In this document: positions 13,191 to 25,446 of the stretch, in pieces
Layout of the letters: every line of letters starts with the position of its first letter
Numbering within the stretch: position 1 is the first letter of the stretch
Origin: Sindora glabra
Taxonomy: Eukaryota > Streptophyta > Magnoliopsida > Fabales > Fabaceae
Assembly (NCBI GenBank): GCA_020226215.1
Contig: CM035236.1
Location: 49,227,057 to 49,291,056 of the forward strand
DNA: 64,000 bases
Reading direction: 5' to 3'
Program-made: the position numbers and the translations under genes
Notes under the pieces: generated by a model
The model's input: the letters and a program-made list of their open reading frames with translations, nothing else
Database searches by the model: none
Told to the model about the DNA's origin: nothing

Positions 13191-13369
13191 TGTAAAAAAA
13201 AAAGCCACGAGTAAGTAGTTGCAAATGTTTTTATTAATAGCATAATGAATACTTTTACTAATAGTTATGCTGACAAGTTTAAAATTAACAAGAAAATAAA
13301 CATTTGCTAGTTAATGAATATTGAGTTGAAGAAGTACAAACTACCTTATAAAATTATTTCTTTCACAAA

Positions 13370-14102
13370 AAGAGAATTTTGGTGATATCATTCAAGATTG
13401 TGGTGACTTGATGGTTATCTATGCACTCATGCATAACTTCTTGATTTATTAAAATGGATACTAATAGACTACGGAACTTTGTTGATATATTGCACTTTCA
13501 TATTTTTAACAAATTAAATTTATTCAAGAATTTGATAAAAACTTCATAATGTTATGTTAATTGGATTTTTTGAGGAAGTATGTACTTGTCAAAACTCTAG
13601 TGACATTTTGAGTAACTTTAAGGACTTTTCCACAAACTCAAAATATAGAGGTTAATTTTTTGGTTGTAGGAACCCCAAATCAAGTGTATAATGCAATTCT
13701 GGGGTGCCTTTTGTTGAACCATGCTAGAGTTATAATGTCAACTTTACATTTATTGATAAAGTTCCCCACTCCCAATGGAGTAGGGTTGGTTTGAATAGAT
13801 AGATTATCGACTAGAAGTGTTAAATGGCTGACTTGTAATTTAATTAGTGGCAAGCAAGCACCAGTAATACTAAGCCAACCATCCTTAATCCTTTGATTAA
13901 GGAAGAGTACAAAATGATAGATTTGACATTACTTAATGACAAAGATGCAAATCCAAGAAGGCCTAAGCTAGGGCTTGAGCTAGAGGGGGTACACTTGTTT
14001 AGAAAAAAAAAGGATAAAATGACTATAAAGATTATGGTTAACCTGATGGCAGGAAAGAAAGAGATGCCTATTCACCTTCTAAAGAAGCATGTGAAAGTGT
14101 GA
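13370..14102 (+). pseudogene. Tat-type Ty3 protease region
   Basis: The frame near 13651 reads VNFLVVGTPNQVYNAILG, followed by STLHLLIKFPTPNGVG (to about 13790). In Tat-type elements this block lies just after the aspartic protease core and before the reverse transcriptase. An upstream piece near 13400 (DLMVIYALMHNFL) fits the start of the protease. The DSG-type catalytic triad is not recoverable. The open frame 13893-14102 is basic and probably part of the linker toward RT. No RT follows, so the element is truncated. Confidence 0.55.
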
Positions 14103-15267
14103 CATTCGCTAGAAAATTCGATTGATTAGATCACTTGTAGACATGACTAGAGAAATAGTAGAACCATTATATACTTATTAGAATAAGGAACTAAGTTAAA
14201 ATTAAATTTTTGATAAAAACTTGATGCTATAAAATTTCCTAAAAAAAGGCCTTAAGGAGTTACCTTTTGTCTAGAAGAAGCTTAAAGGAGCCAAAAGCCC
14301 AAATATGAGTCAAAGCCCAATCTAAGTGTGGATCTTGGCTCATTTGGACAAAGGAATCTCATTGAACCAACCAAAGAAAGGCCTAAAATTGTGACCAATG
14401 ACTCATTTAGACATAAATATAATTTTAGCTTAATTTAGGGGCAAAATGGTTAAATCAGTAAAAATGGGACAAAACCTAAGTAAATATGAGTCTTCTCTAG
14501 TTAATTAGAAATAGTGATGAATAACTAATTGGTGATTTGACACTTTGACTCCAAAAAAAATAGATAATTTAATTAGAAAAATTCAATTACCAATTAAACA
14601 TTAGAATTTAGTTTAAAGAAAGCCTTGAATTCATAAGAAGAACAAAAAGATGCAAAAATTGAATTTTAATTTGAAAATTTCCAAAATTATAGATTTTGGA
14701 TTCTTGTTTTTTTTTTTTTAACTGATAAAAATATAAAGGAATTGTGAAAACCTTGAATGAAATTGTGAAAATTTTCATATTTCTTCACAAATGGGTTTTG
14801 AAATTAAAAAAAAAATTGATTATAGAATGTCTTGAAATAATTTAAATTATAGAATAAAATTTACTTTTAAAGATCATAAAATTTTTCAAAAATTTCTAAA
14901 AAATTTTTAATTTAGCGCACTTGTAGGCAATTTTGTGACAAATCAAAGTGCTTACAATCAAATATATGTTTTAACCACTATATAACATAAAATTCGGATA
15001 TTTTAGACTTTTTTTAACACTTGGCCATGCAAATTCACATGCGTACTAAAAGCTTTTTAGAATTTTCTAAACCAAGAACTACATATTGTACTCCAATCAT
15101 CCACCTAAGCATATATTTTCCAAATTTCATTACTTGAAAGTTAATAATAAGATCTCTATATTTTTCTGAGTCAAAATTTATCATAGGGACCGTCAAAGGT
15201 TATCTTGGTCTTGTTTTCAAATTTACTCTTTAAACTTACTTAGCAAGAGCAAAAGGACTCTGATAGG
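14103..15267. other. No gene seen; diverged AT-rich sequence
   Basis: There are homopolymer A/T runs and no coding signal on either strand. It lies between the truncated Tat protease relic and the CACTA-like copy D and may be unrecognisable retroelement sequence. Confidence 0.5.
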
Positions 15268-15294
15268 TACTTACAACAAAAAAAAAAATGGTAA

Positions 15295-15735
15295 TGTTTT
15301 AATGACAACATTTTTTTGTTGTCACCGAAGGCAATGATTTAATGACAATTTTTTTTGTTGTCACTAGATCATTAGTATTAGTGAATGAAGGATTTTTTTT
15401 ATAAAAAATTTTTTTAGTGAAAACTTCTATTTTTTGTCATGGTGACTATCACTAATTTTTTAATTTAAAAAAATAAAAATTAAATGATAATTAATAATCT
15501 TGTCACTGAAAGCTATGTTTTGATGAAAAATATTTTCTATTGTCACTAAAGGTAGTGTTCTAATGACCATTTTTTTTGTTATTATTGAATCATTGGTATT
15601 AGTAATAAAGAGAATTTTTTGTCTTAAAAATTAAAAAATTTTAGTAACAATTTTTATTTTTTGTCATTGTATCTATCACTAATTTTTTTAAATTTGAATA
15701 AAAATAAATATAACTTATAGTGATAATAATAAAAT
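15295..15735. repeat. Two-unit repeat with TTGTCACTA palindromes, period about 220 bp
   Basis: Units share AATGACAA, then TTTTTTTTGTTGTCACTA, ATCATTAGTATTAGT and TTTTTGTCATGGTGACTATC, with second-unit variants. Matching points are near 15368 and 15589. Each unit carries short inverted repeats (AATGACAACA with TTGTTGTCA), so single strands could fold. Non-coding. Confidence 0.6.
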
Positions 15736-16375
15736 GGCACAATATATTTTCCGTGAAAAGTAAATTTGGTCACAAAAGAATTTTTTAATTACAAAGATTA
15801 TTTTATTGCTAGTGATACCACTTCCTAGAGTTATTTTTGAAGGGGTGTTAACACTAATTTTTATTTTAAATAGGTACCATTTTTTTGAATCATTGTTATT
15901 ATATTTCAAAAATATCTTTTTTTTAATCATGAGAATACGGTTGTAAATTAGGAATTTTGGAAAGGTATAACTCTATAATTAGTTAATCAATTTTTATATA
16001 TGATCATTCATTTTTATTTGTCTTCCTATGATATTTCAATAAAAAACAAGAAAATTTGATTTTGGTAAGGTCCCTTAACCGGAAATGTGTAGATTGAGCT
16101 TAAAATTTTAAATGACTATAACTTTATGCTTGGTTATTTAATTGGGGCAAATTATATATTAATTTCAAGTAAATTTTTGAAATCTATGCACCTACAAAAT
16201 GCCAAAGGCATGCCTACTTTGGGTGGTGAAAAAGGCCTTTTTCAATGATTTTTCTCAATTTTTTTACATTTTCTTGTTATTTTGTTAGCTTTGATCTCAT
16301 TTTTCTTAATTCAAAATCATTTGAATCCCACATCTAACTTTTTCTTCTCAATTCTTTTGGCGTCTAATAAGGTCA

Positions 16376-16880
16376 TAACTTTCTTAATAATAAAGTTATC
16401 AAAGAATAACATGTTAATATTTGCATACTAAACAATATGTTATTTGGTATCTAGACAGTAACATTAACAAAAAATTCAAGATAAATGTATAAATCAAGTC
16501 TCATTAAGAATAAAAGTGTCAACGAATAGTATGTTATTATTTTGCCTCGGACCAATAATATCAATAAAAAATTTAAGATAAATAAACAAATTAAGTTTTA
16601 TTAATAATAAAACTGTCAAAAAATAATATGTTATTGTTTGTAAACTGAACAGTAACATATTGCTATTTGATATTTGGACAGTAACATCAATTAAAAATTT
16701 AAAATAAATAAATAAATTAAATCTTAATAATAATTAAATTGCTAAAGAATAACATATTATTGTTTAGTCGATGTTATTATTTGGAAACTAAACAGTAATA
16801 TTAACCAAAAATCAAAAAATAATTAGACAAATATATTGTCATTAATAACAAAACTATCAAAGAATAATATATGACATTAA
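16376..16880. repeat. Tandem array, period about 115 bp, more than four units
   Basis: The repeat theme is AATAATAAAACTGTCAAAG, then AATAACATGTTATTGTTTG, AAACTGAACAGTAACATTAA and AAAATTTAAGATAAATAAAC. Unit starts fall near 16385, 16507, 16601, 16727 and 16845. The array forms the right arm of CACTA-like copy D. Confidence 0.65.
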
Positions 16881-16935
16881 ACATATTGATGAATTACACA
16901 TTTTAAATATAAAAATATATTTTTCACAAGTAGTA

Positions 16936-19290
16936 TCATCTTGTTATCTCTCTTTTTGTTTTTATAATAAGTATTGTTCTTTAATTTAAAATATATCATT
17001 TTACAAAAGATTAATAATTTTTCTAATACATTTTATATTATTCTCTAAAAAATGAAACATATATTCTATTCTTTTTTATACAATTTCAATAGAAGTGATA
17101 TGATTATATTCATATAATTTTTATTATTATATAAATATTTTCTCATAAGTTATTATACTTATTTAATTTTTATTTAAAAATAAATAATTATAATTTATCA
17201 TATATGTTTAGATTTTTCTATAAGAAATAAATAAATATAATTTAATGTTTTTCTGATTTATAAAGGATGAAAACATAGAAAATTTTATAATTATGGACAA
17301 AAATATCTTTTTTTATACTAAGTACAATGAGCTATTTTGAAAAGATACTATTCCTAATTTTTTCAAAATAACTATTTGAGGGTCAATAAATTAATTAAAA
17401 TAGATATTTGATAAATACTCAAATCAATAAAAAAATATTCAAATTAATTAAAAGTTGATCAAAATGTTGTTTACCAAATACTCTTATAAACTCGAAACGA
17501 GGTTCACATCTTTAAAGCAAATTCAAAGAAGATGTATTCATGAATAAATTCTGAGAAAAACATAATAGATTTAATGAAAATGTGTCTTTTTCTCAATTTA
17601 ATTGGATACAATAACATGGAGAGTTCATTTAAATAAATAATAATCAAATAAATTATTTATGCATGCACATATATAAAATAAATTACTAGAAGAAATTATC
17701 TCATAAATAATAAATTTTTTTAACATATAATAAATTAAATTTCAATTTTTAACATCTAAAAATTTATTAATATACATATAAATATTTTACACTTTATTTT
17801 ATTTTAATATTTAATGTATTATATTTTTATATATTATATTTTATTATATTTTAATATTTTATACTTTATTATTATAATTATTAGTATTATTATTATTAGA
17901 TCAATTTTCAAAATGAAATGAGTATAATTTATTTTATTTATTATTATAATATTAAATATATTTATTTTTTTATAAAATTATAAATTTTCACAATTAAATT
18001 GTTTTTACAATTATATTTCACACTAATATTAAATTTTATATGATAATTTCATTTCTAATATAGAAATATTATTATTTTATATTTTTATATAAAAATATGC
18101 CTTTTTTAAAGAAACTCCAGCCTATTTTATTACTTTTTTAATGAAAAAACTCATATATACATAATGATATTAAAATAATTTTCTAAACATTAGAAACAAT
18201 AATAGAATAGAAATTATAATTAAAAAATTAATATTATTGTATTTCTTAATGATAAAAAATATTTCAAAAGTAAAGTGATAATTATTCCTCAATTAAACTA
18301 AAAATTATTTCATAAAGTGATAGATAAGAAAAAGAATTAAATGTAAAGATAATTTTATCATTTATTTTAGCATTAACATTCCTATTCCATAGGAATTTTA
18401 GATTCTTAACTTTTTCCATGGAAATATTTTAGAGGAATGTTAGGTTAAAAATATTCTTAAGATTGTGACATTCCTATACATTTTTTTTCAGGTATTGAAC
18501 TAAACATGAAAATATAATATTCCCTTAAAATATTCTTGGGAATGTTAAAAATATTCTTCGAACCAAACGTCACCTTAGTTTCAAAAGAAAGTTGCATACC
18601 GTTAGAATTTAATCTTAGTTAAAATAAACATAACCCCAATATAATGCCTTATGTGCAAGAAAATTATTTGATATTTTAAAAAATGCCATAAAATATTTAA
18701 ATTATATAAGTTGTATAGAAAATATATTTCATTTGTCTCTCCTTATAAATCTTAATTGTAAAGGAGGGTTTTGTAATTATCTTTTTAGCATATTTTGTCC
18801 ATAAAAATTGATTTTTTTTAAAAAATAATTTATGTGTAAAATTGATTTTAAAATAAAAGTTTGATATAATTATTTTTACTTTCAAAATTAATATATAAAC
18901 ATTATCAAACAGAAATAGCAATTTATAATAATTTTTTTAAACTAGTTATTCATAGTCAATTATATTCAAATTAATTTTTTTCACCATTGCACAAAACAAC
19001 TTTTTTAAAAAATATTTCATCCCATGCCATTTTAAGAAAATTTTATTTTTTGATAAATATATGAATTTTAAATTAAATATTAAAATAATTACAAAATAAA
19101 TTTTAATAGTTATTAGATCTACCAAAATATTATAAGTATTTTTAACTAGAAAATTATAATTATTCATTTTTTAAAGGAAAATCATATAAGTATAACAAAA
19201 TATATTGATATGTTTTTTTATAAAATTTAATATAATAAATAATATGTTATAATCTAAAATATTATTCAAGGGTTTAAATACTTAAATAAA
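16936..19290. other. Very AT-rich stretch without genes
   Basis: A/T clearly dominates, with long ATT/TAA runs. Open frames on the minus strand (18697-18921, 18946-19167) consist of K, N, I, F and Y only and look compositional. Around 18380-18580 lie repeated GGAATGTTAAAAATATTCTT phrases ending in AACCAAACGTCACCTTAG, which resemble one end of a MITE, but a partner end was not found. Confidence 0.5.
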
Positions 19291-19900
19291 TTATAAAATA
19301 TATATGTCATTATATGTCATCTATTTACTTCTTTATACCCTATGCTTTTGCTACGTGTCATTCTACTATGTCTTTAGGCTACTTGCTACGTGTCATTGTA
19401 ATGTGCCTTTAAGCTGCTTTGTTTTTACTTTTTTCAACTTTATTACCTACTCTGCTTTGCACAATTTCTTTTTGCTATCCTTGGGTCACTTTGAAATTTA
19501 ATAGTAAGCTTCTGTATTTTTTTCAATTTTATTACTTGTTTCGCTTTACATAGTTTCTTTCTGCTTTCCTTAAGTCAAATTGAAATTGAAATCTTTTTAT
19601 GTTTATTACTTTCTACCATAATTTTCTCTCTCATTTTTCCTCTTTTCCTTTTTCTGATCTCTTTCTTTTGCTTTTCCAATTTTACCAATGGTAGCCAACT
19701 TGCTTTGTCATCTACTAACAAACATATTAATTAACTATCAAATAAAGCTACGGTGACTCTCTTTTTAGTGTTGCTGGTGACTACATCTCTCTCTCTCAGA
19801 GAAAGTCCAAAGCTCATGTTAGAAGGAAATGAGGTAGATGGTAATTTGTTCTTTTTTTCATTTAATTATTTTATGATTTATTGTCAATTAATTATTATTT

Positions 19901-20204
19901 TATTACTCATTTATTTATTTATTTTATTTTTCTTGAAATTTTTATAGTAAAAATATTTTTATAATAAGAATATTTTATATTACATTTATACTTTTGAATG
20001 ATATATATTTTATATCGTCGCGTTGTGTCTTGCAGCGGTATTTGAGGTATTTTATTACTCATTTATTTATGTTTTATTTTTCTTCCAATTTTCATAATAA
20101 AAATATTTTTATAATAAGAATATTTTATATTACATTTATACTTTTGAGTGATATATATTTTATATTATCGCAATGTACCTTATGACGGGATTCAAGGGAG
20201 ACGA
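19901..20204. repeat. Tandem duplication, 2 x 152 bp, spanning an LTR edge
   Basis: Copy 1 starts at 19901 and copy 2 at 20053 with TATTACTCATTTATTTAT. Both contain AATATTTTTATAATAAGAAT, then ATTTTATATTACATTTATAC and GATATATATTTTATAT. Copy 1 then has CGTCGCGTTGTGTCTTGCAG, and copy 2 has TATCGCAATGTACCTTATGA, the edge of the adjoining solo LTR. About 30 bp of LTR edge is therefore part of the duplicated unit, so the duplication probably followed the LTR insertion. Confidence 0.65.
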
Positions 20205-22698
20205 GCAAGCTTCTGCGCCTCTTTCAGAAACGTGATTGTTTGTGTGTATGAATAAAAAGAAAAAAGAGTCGTCACTAATTATTTTTTATGATGTGATTAG
20301 AATATTGAAAGTAGTTTACATTCCCAGAGTTGGATTTTAGAGTTGGTTATGTATAGGGAAGGTATTAGCATCCGTTCAACGAACGGTTATCCATTTATTC
20401 TAATTTTATTTTATGTATTAAATTATGATGATCCTTATTGTATTATATGTGTGTTTTATTAAGAATATAATTTTTAATTTAGGTTAACTTATTAATTTGA
20501 TTATCCAAATCTATCCAACTTCATAGCAGAATTCAGATGAAAAGTACCTTAATAATGTTAAGTACCATTATGATTGTACTTACAATTGGATTGCTTAACT
20601 TTAATATTTCATAGACATAAATTTTATTATTTTTGAAAGACTTTTATATTTTATATTTTTAAAATATTTTTGAATAATTTGTTAATTTAGTTGTTAAATC
20701 CTTTCAACTTTATATGATAAAATTTAAATAAAATAACGTACCTCAATAATATTAAGTACCATTATGATCGCACTTGTAATCAGATTACTTAATTTTAATA
20801 CATTATTAGCATAATTTTTATTATTTGAATGATTTTTTTATTTATTATATTTGAAAAATATTTTTAAATGATTTTTATTTTGTTATTGATGAAATATTAT
20901 TTTATTTATTTATAAAGAATTTTATTTCATTATTTTTAAAATATTTTTTTAATAAAATAATTGTAATATAAATTTGTTAGGTAACCAAAATTATTTAAAG
21001 TAATTTTATTTATTTAAAAATATTATATTAATAATTTTTATTTAGATTATTAAATTTGTCTAACTTTGTGGCCAAATTTAAAATAAAAATTTAGAAGAAT
21101 TAAAATAATTCTAATATTATTCTTCAATTTTAAAGTGTCAAATTTATTAATTTCATGATCAAATTTGGGTATATAACTGTTTAGAAAAATTGAAATCATA
21201 ATTTAATATTATTTTTATAATTTTTTAAATATTAAAATTTCTAATTTCATGGTCAAATCCAAAATAAAAATTTAGAAGATTTGAAATTATAATTCTAATA
21301 TTATTCTGCAATTTTAAAGTAATAAATTTGTTAACTTCATAACCAAATCTGAATACATAATTGCTTAAGAAAATTGAAATTATAATTCAAATATTATTTC
21401 TATAATTTTTGAAATATCAAATTTGCCCAACTTCATGGTTAAATATGATTAAAGAATTACTTAAGAAAATTAAAATTATATTTATTGAACCTACGATTAA
21501 TTTTAATATTATTCTATTATCACAAAAATGTATATAAATCATAATTGCACATGATGAGTATAAAATAATTTTTATATATAAAAATATTGAGATTTTTTAA
21601 TTTAATCGGCTTACCCAATTTTTAAGAGTATATCTCACTTCAATAATATTAAATAGTTTGAACTTTCAAATTATTCTATTTTATTCCATCATAGGAATTG
21701 CACAAAATTATTTTTCATGTCATATATTAAATAAATATTGATTAATTGATTTTAAAATAAAATAAAAAAAAAACAATAAAAATCAGAAAAAAATAAAAAG
21801 GGATAAGGTGGGATGGTTAGTACCGTCCCACCTTATCAATTGAAATTTGAAAAAAGGGAACGGGAGGATGTTCTTCTTCAGAATGACGTCCCCTATTTTC
21901 TTTAATTTTTTTATTTTCTATAATTTATATATTTTTAAATAAATAATAAATATTAAATTTAAAGAATAATAATTAATAGATAAAATAAAATAAAAATATT
22001 GAAGTAAATTAAAATAAAAAGAATAAAATAAACTAAAGAAAAAAATAGAAAGGAAAATAGGACGGAACAAATTTTTTTTCTATTATTCTTCTTTTTTCAT
22101 ATTCTCTCTTTCTTCTTCAGTCTACAAACTCTTATTCTTCTATTTTTTTCTTTTTTTGGTTCTCATTTCTTTTCTTCTTTCTAGCTCTTATCTCTATTTT
22201 TTTTAGTGTTTCCCCGCTTTCTTTTTACTCTCTATATCTCCTCTTCTTCTTTATCTCTGGCTTTCTTTTATGTCTCCTCCCCTGTGGCTCCCCTCCAGCT
22301 GAGGGTTCCTCTCTCCCCTTTGTACTTTGCAAATAGCTTTATATAAATAATAGCTTACGTGACTTATTTTTCTTAATTGGGAGAGGAAGTTAAAAGAATT
22401 GGCTAGAAAATGGAGCCAAGATAGAATAGGAAGAACAAGACATATAGACATTTAGCATGTTGTTCTCCAGATTTAATAATGGGGGCTTCGTTTTGAAAAC
22501 ATCAAAGAAAATCTAGCCAAGTGGTAGCTTCTCACAAAGAGAATTTGTGCTGTGTTGTAAGGTAAATGCGATAGGTGTAGTAGATAAGTGAGATGTAGTA
22601 TTGAGAACTTTTTATAAAAATTTTATTTTAAAATTATTTATTTATTTATTTATTTATTTTATTATTTATTTTTATCTGAACAAAATTAGGTGTCAATA
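20166..22698 (-). mobile_element. Solo LTR (Ty3 Tat/Ogre-like), 2533 bp
   Basis: Read on the minus strand it begins TATTGACACCTAATTTTG, matching the widespread plant LTR start TGTTGACACCTAATTTTG with one change, and ends ...ATTGCGATA. Both termini carry TA where CA/TG is expected. TATAT flanks both sides (20161-20165 and 22699-22703), consistent with a 5-bp target duplication, although that sequence is common here. Minus-strand order fits an LTR: start, TATA box (22338-22346), a purine-rich transcribed leader (22100-22320), then a tail with AATACCTTCCCTATACATAA (near 20350) and AGTGACGACTC. No internal retroelement sequence adjoins, so it is solo. Confidence 0.6.
22338..22346 (-). promoter_or_regulatory. 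TATA box of the minus-strand solo LTR
   Basis: The minus strand reads TTATTTATATAAAGC. A GGGGAGAGAGGAACCC run begins about 15-20 nt downstream, the most GC-rich local stretch, as expected around an LTR transcription start. Confidence 0.45.
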
Positions 22699-24556
22699 TA
22701 TATTATATTTTCATAATGATTCATGTATATTTAATTTCAAATAGAGCACCTAAAATGTAATATTAAAATATAAATAAAATTTAAATATAAGTAAGTTTTA
22801 AATATATTACATTATATTGTATCTATATTAGATAAAGCTTGCATGATATAACAATGTAGTGGTATTACATTATTACGTTATTTTATTTTACTTAATATTA
22901 TTAATAGTATTATTTTTATTTTAAAAAATAAATATATCACTAAGCTTATACGTCACTTATGTAATTCTCAAAACTTAATAATTAGCTTATATGTCATTTA
23001 GACCGAGCCACTTTCTACACAAATTCCTAGTTTTTGCCACATATAAGTCCTTAAATTAACTCATCTCATTTTGTTTTCTCTGCCATTTCTAGAATAAATA
23101 GTGAAGAATTTATTTTTAAAAATGCATAGAATTTGAGCTTCCTATCATTGCTTTTTTTTACTTTGCCATTCTATTTTTGGTTTATAGGTTTCCTTATGTA
23201 GAGAAGCTTTATATTTCATAGAAACATTATTCTTGGGCCATGTATTTGACAAGTAGTAAACATTTCTCTCAAAATTTTCATTTACTTGAACATTGTTCAT
23301 TGGTAAGAAAATTTATTATTTGATTTTGAAATATCAATTAAAATTATATTATATAAATATTTACTAATATTTGTTAAGACATATTCTTAATTTATAAAAC
23401 TTTCTTCAGCCTATTGTTATAGTAGCTTTGCCTACTATTTAGAAGGCACAGTCTTCAGACCTTACTTTTATGCATTTAAGCTATGTTTTGTAGCTACATG
23501 AGAAGATGCATATTCATTTTATTGGTGTCTTGCAATTTAAGTTACTTATTTGCTTAGCCAAATTTGCTAAGCTCTCTGTATTGCTTGTGGATTTTGGTTT
23601 TTGTCTGCTTTGTATGCTTATTGGTTAATTATTCTTCTTCCATTCATTTGTTGAAAATGGCATTCAGGTAAATATGATTTTTTTTTCTCTTTCCTTTGTT
23701 TAGTTTTACTTTATCAATGTTATTCCTTTCAAGTTATTGTTTTATTGTTCTTTGGTTGGTCTTTTAGATCTATGCTAGTTTTTTTTCAATTTTTTGAAAT
23801 ATAATAATAGAGCTAAAAGGTAAAAGATGATTTTCAAAAGAGAAATCAACAAGATTGTAGTTGTATGTTTAAATGAGAAATCAGAAACAAAATCAAGAAA
23901 ATAGTTTTACTTTTTTTTTGTTTTAGGTGAAGTATTTATTAATGTTAAGAAAGTCTTTCATAAATCTTTAATGAAAATAACTTCAAAACCAAAAACCCTT
24001 TCATAAAATCAAAATATACTAACTTTCACAAATCATAAAAAAGAGCAGAAAGATAGAGCAAAGTTTGCTAAATATGTATTAAGTTCTAAGATAAATTCAA
24101 AGAAAAGTATCTATATTAAGTTCTAAGATAAATTAATCTTTATCTTTAATTATCTTGGATATTTTAATTACAAATTTTGAATTTTTATTGATTTTTTTGT
24201 AATTTCACTATATTGCATTTGTAGGCTTAAGTTGAGTGATTTAACTCTTTCTCAAACATTTAATCAAATTCCCTTTGGAGTAGGAAACTCATCAAAATAT
24301 GAATCCATTTTGCATGGGAACAAGAAATCATTGATTCAAATTAGGAATATTACAGAAGTAAGAATTACATAAATTATTTACTTGAGCATTATACAAATGT
24401 AATACACATCTAATAATCATTTATCTAACAATGTGCAATATTATTGTAGCCTTGTAGGTGTTTTACTATAGCTACTATCTACAATATTTAAACCAATTTT
24501 AATTGGTTTTATGATGCTTGCACTTTTTTGCAAAAAGAGAATGAAAAGTCTTGGGG
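22699..24556. other. No gene seen; (TTTA)n tract just upstream, T-rich spacer
   Basis: A TTTATTTATTTATTTA microsatellite ends inside the LTR at about 22640-22675. The spacer that follows contains no recognisable coding exon. Its 23000-23700 part is richer in coding-neutral T and G and may be the upstream, unrecognisable part of the Helitron remnant. Confidence 0.4.
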
Positions 24557-25446
24557 ATGAACTCTTTTGCCACACTTGCAACAAATCTTCCAACATTAAG
24601 TAGGGATGAATTAAGAGAATTTGTTGAATGGATTCTAAAATTTAGGGATGGAAAAAGCTTGGAGCATTGAATGATGGAAAAGTTAAAGTAAATATTCCAA
24701 ATGATCTTTCACTAACTGAATTTGAAAACCCATTTCAAGCAATTGTCGATAGCATATATCTTTCACCAGAATTAAACTACACTAATCCTCTTTTCTTAAA
24801 GGATAGAGTGATATTAGTACTAACACTTCATAAATTGAATGAGTACATGCTATCAAGAATTCTTGGGGAGGAAAAAACTTATCAATGTAGTAAATCAGGT
24901 TGCAAAGCAAGTTTCAACACAAATATTCAAGAAAATTTATCCACCTTAGAAGTTTTAAATGGTTCAAATTGCTCGGGCTTGCCTTACAACAAAATCATCT
25001 TAAAAATTGGAATTCCAATCATGTTGCTTAGGAATATTGATTAGTCGGCAGGTTTATACAATAGGACTAGGTTAATTATGATTGAATTAGGTAATCATGC
25101 CATTGGTGCAAAAGTTTTAACTAGATCTTATTTTAGTGAAAAAGATTTTATCCTAAGAATGAATTTATCTCCATCAAAATCAAAGTAGCCATTCAAATTG
25201 CAAAGAAGACAACACCCGATAATTGTTTCATATGCTATGGCCATAAATAAAAATCAAGGGCAATCTCTCTCATATGTTAGTTTATACTTGCATAATTTAG
25301 TTTTTAGCCATGGACAACTATATGTTGCCATTTAAAGAGTGACAAGTAAGAGTGGATTAAAAATTCTAATCCATGATGGAGAGAATCAAGTTTCCACTCA
25401 AACAAATAATATTATTTATAAAGAAGTCTACCAAAATTTAAATTAG
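24557..25446 (+). pseudogene. Helitron replication initiator-helicase (RepHel), C-terminal Pif1-like helicase fragment
   Basis: Rolling-circle Helitrons encode a Rep nuclease fused to a Pif1-family 5'-3' DNA helicase. This segment keeps only the helicase C-terminus: LSRDELREFVEWILKF at the start, a frameshift near 24653, then ALNDGKVKVNIP, YTNPLFLKDRVILVLT, LHKLNEYMLSRILGEEKTY, CSGLPYNKIILKIGIPIMLL, RNID, AGLYNRTRLI, the motif V-like SYAMAINKNQGQSL and the motif VI-like HGQLYVAI*RVTSKSGLKIL. In-frame stops interrupt it near 25042, 25186 and in motif VI, and the Rep domain and helicase motifs I-III are absent. The order is as in plant RepHel proteins I recall. It is dead, and AT-drifted. Confidence 0.8.

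Larger units (their letters stand above)
15268..16935 (+). mobile_element. CACTA-like non-autonomous element, copy D (decayed)
   Basis: The left end ACTTACAACAAAAAAA and the right end TTTTCACAAGTAGTA approximate CACTA termini. The internal order is the same as in copy A: short palindrome-rich repeats (15295-15735), a conserved middle (about 16110-16260, ACTATAACTTTATGCTTGG and following), then a tandem array (16376-16880). The conserved middle aligns with about 1010-1130 of copy A, while the arrays differ in sequence. Boundaries are approximate and no target duplication is confirmed. Confidence 0.4.

Noticed and set aside
16376..16880. Regular array considered as a CRISPR-like locus.
   Set aside because: Units are about 115 bp, diverged and contiguous with no repeat-spacer alternation, and the genome is a plant nuclear one.
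18380..18580. A MITE ending in AACCAAACGTCACCTTAG.
   Set aside because: Only one convincing end was seen; without an opposite end or target duplication it is not listed as an element.
18697..19167. Two minus-strand frames of about 74 codons in very AT-rich DNA.
   Set aside because: Composition limited to K, N, I, F, Y and L; expected by chance at this base composition.
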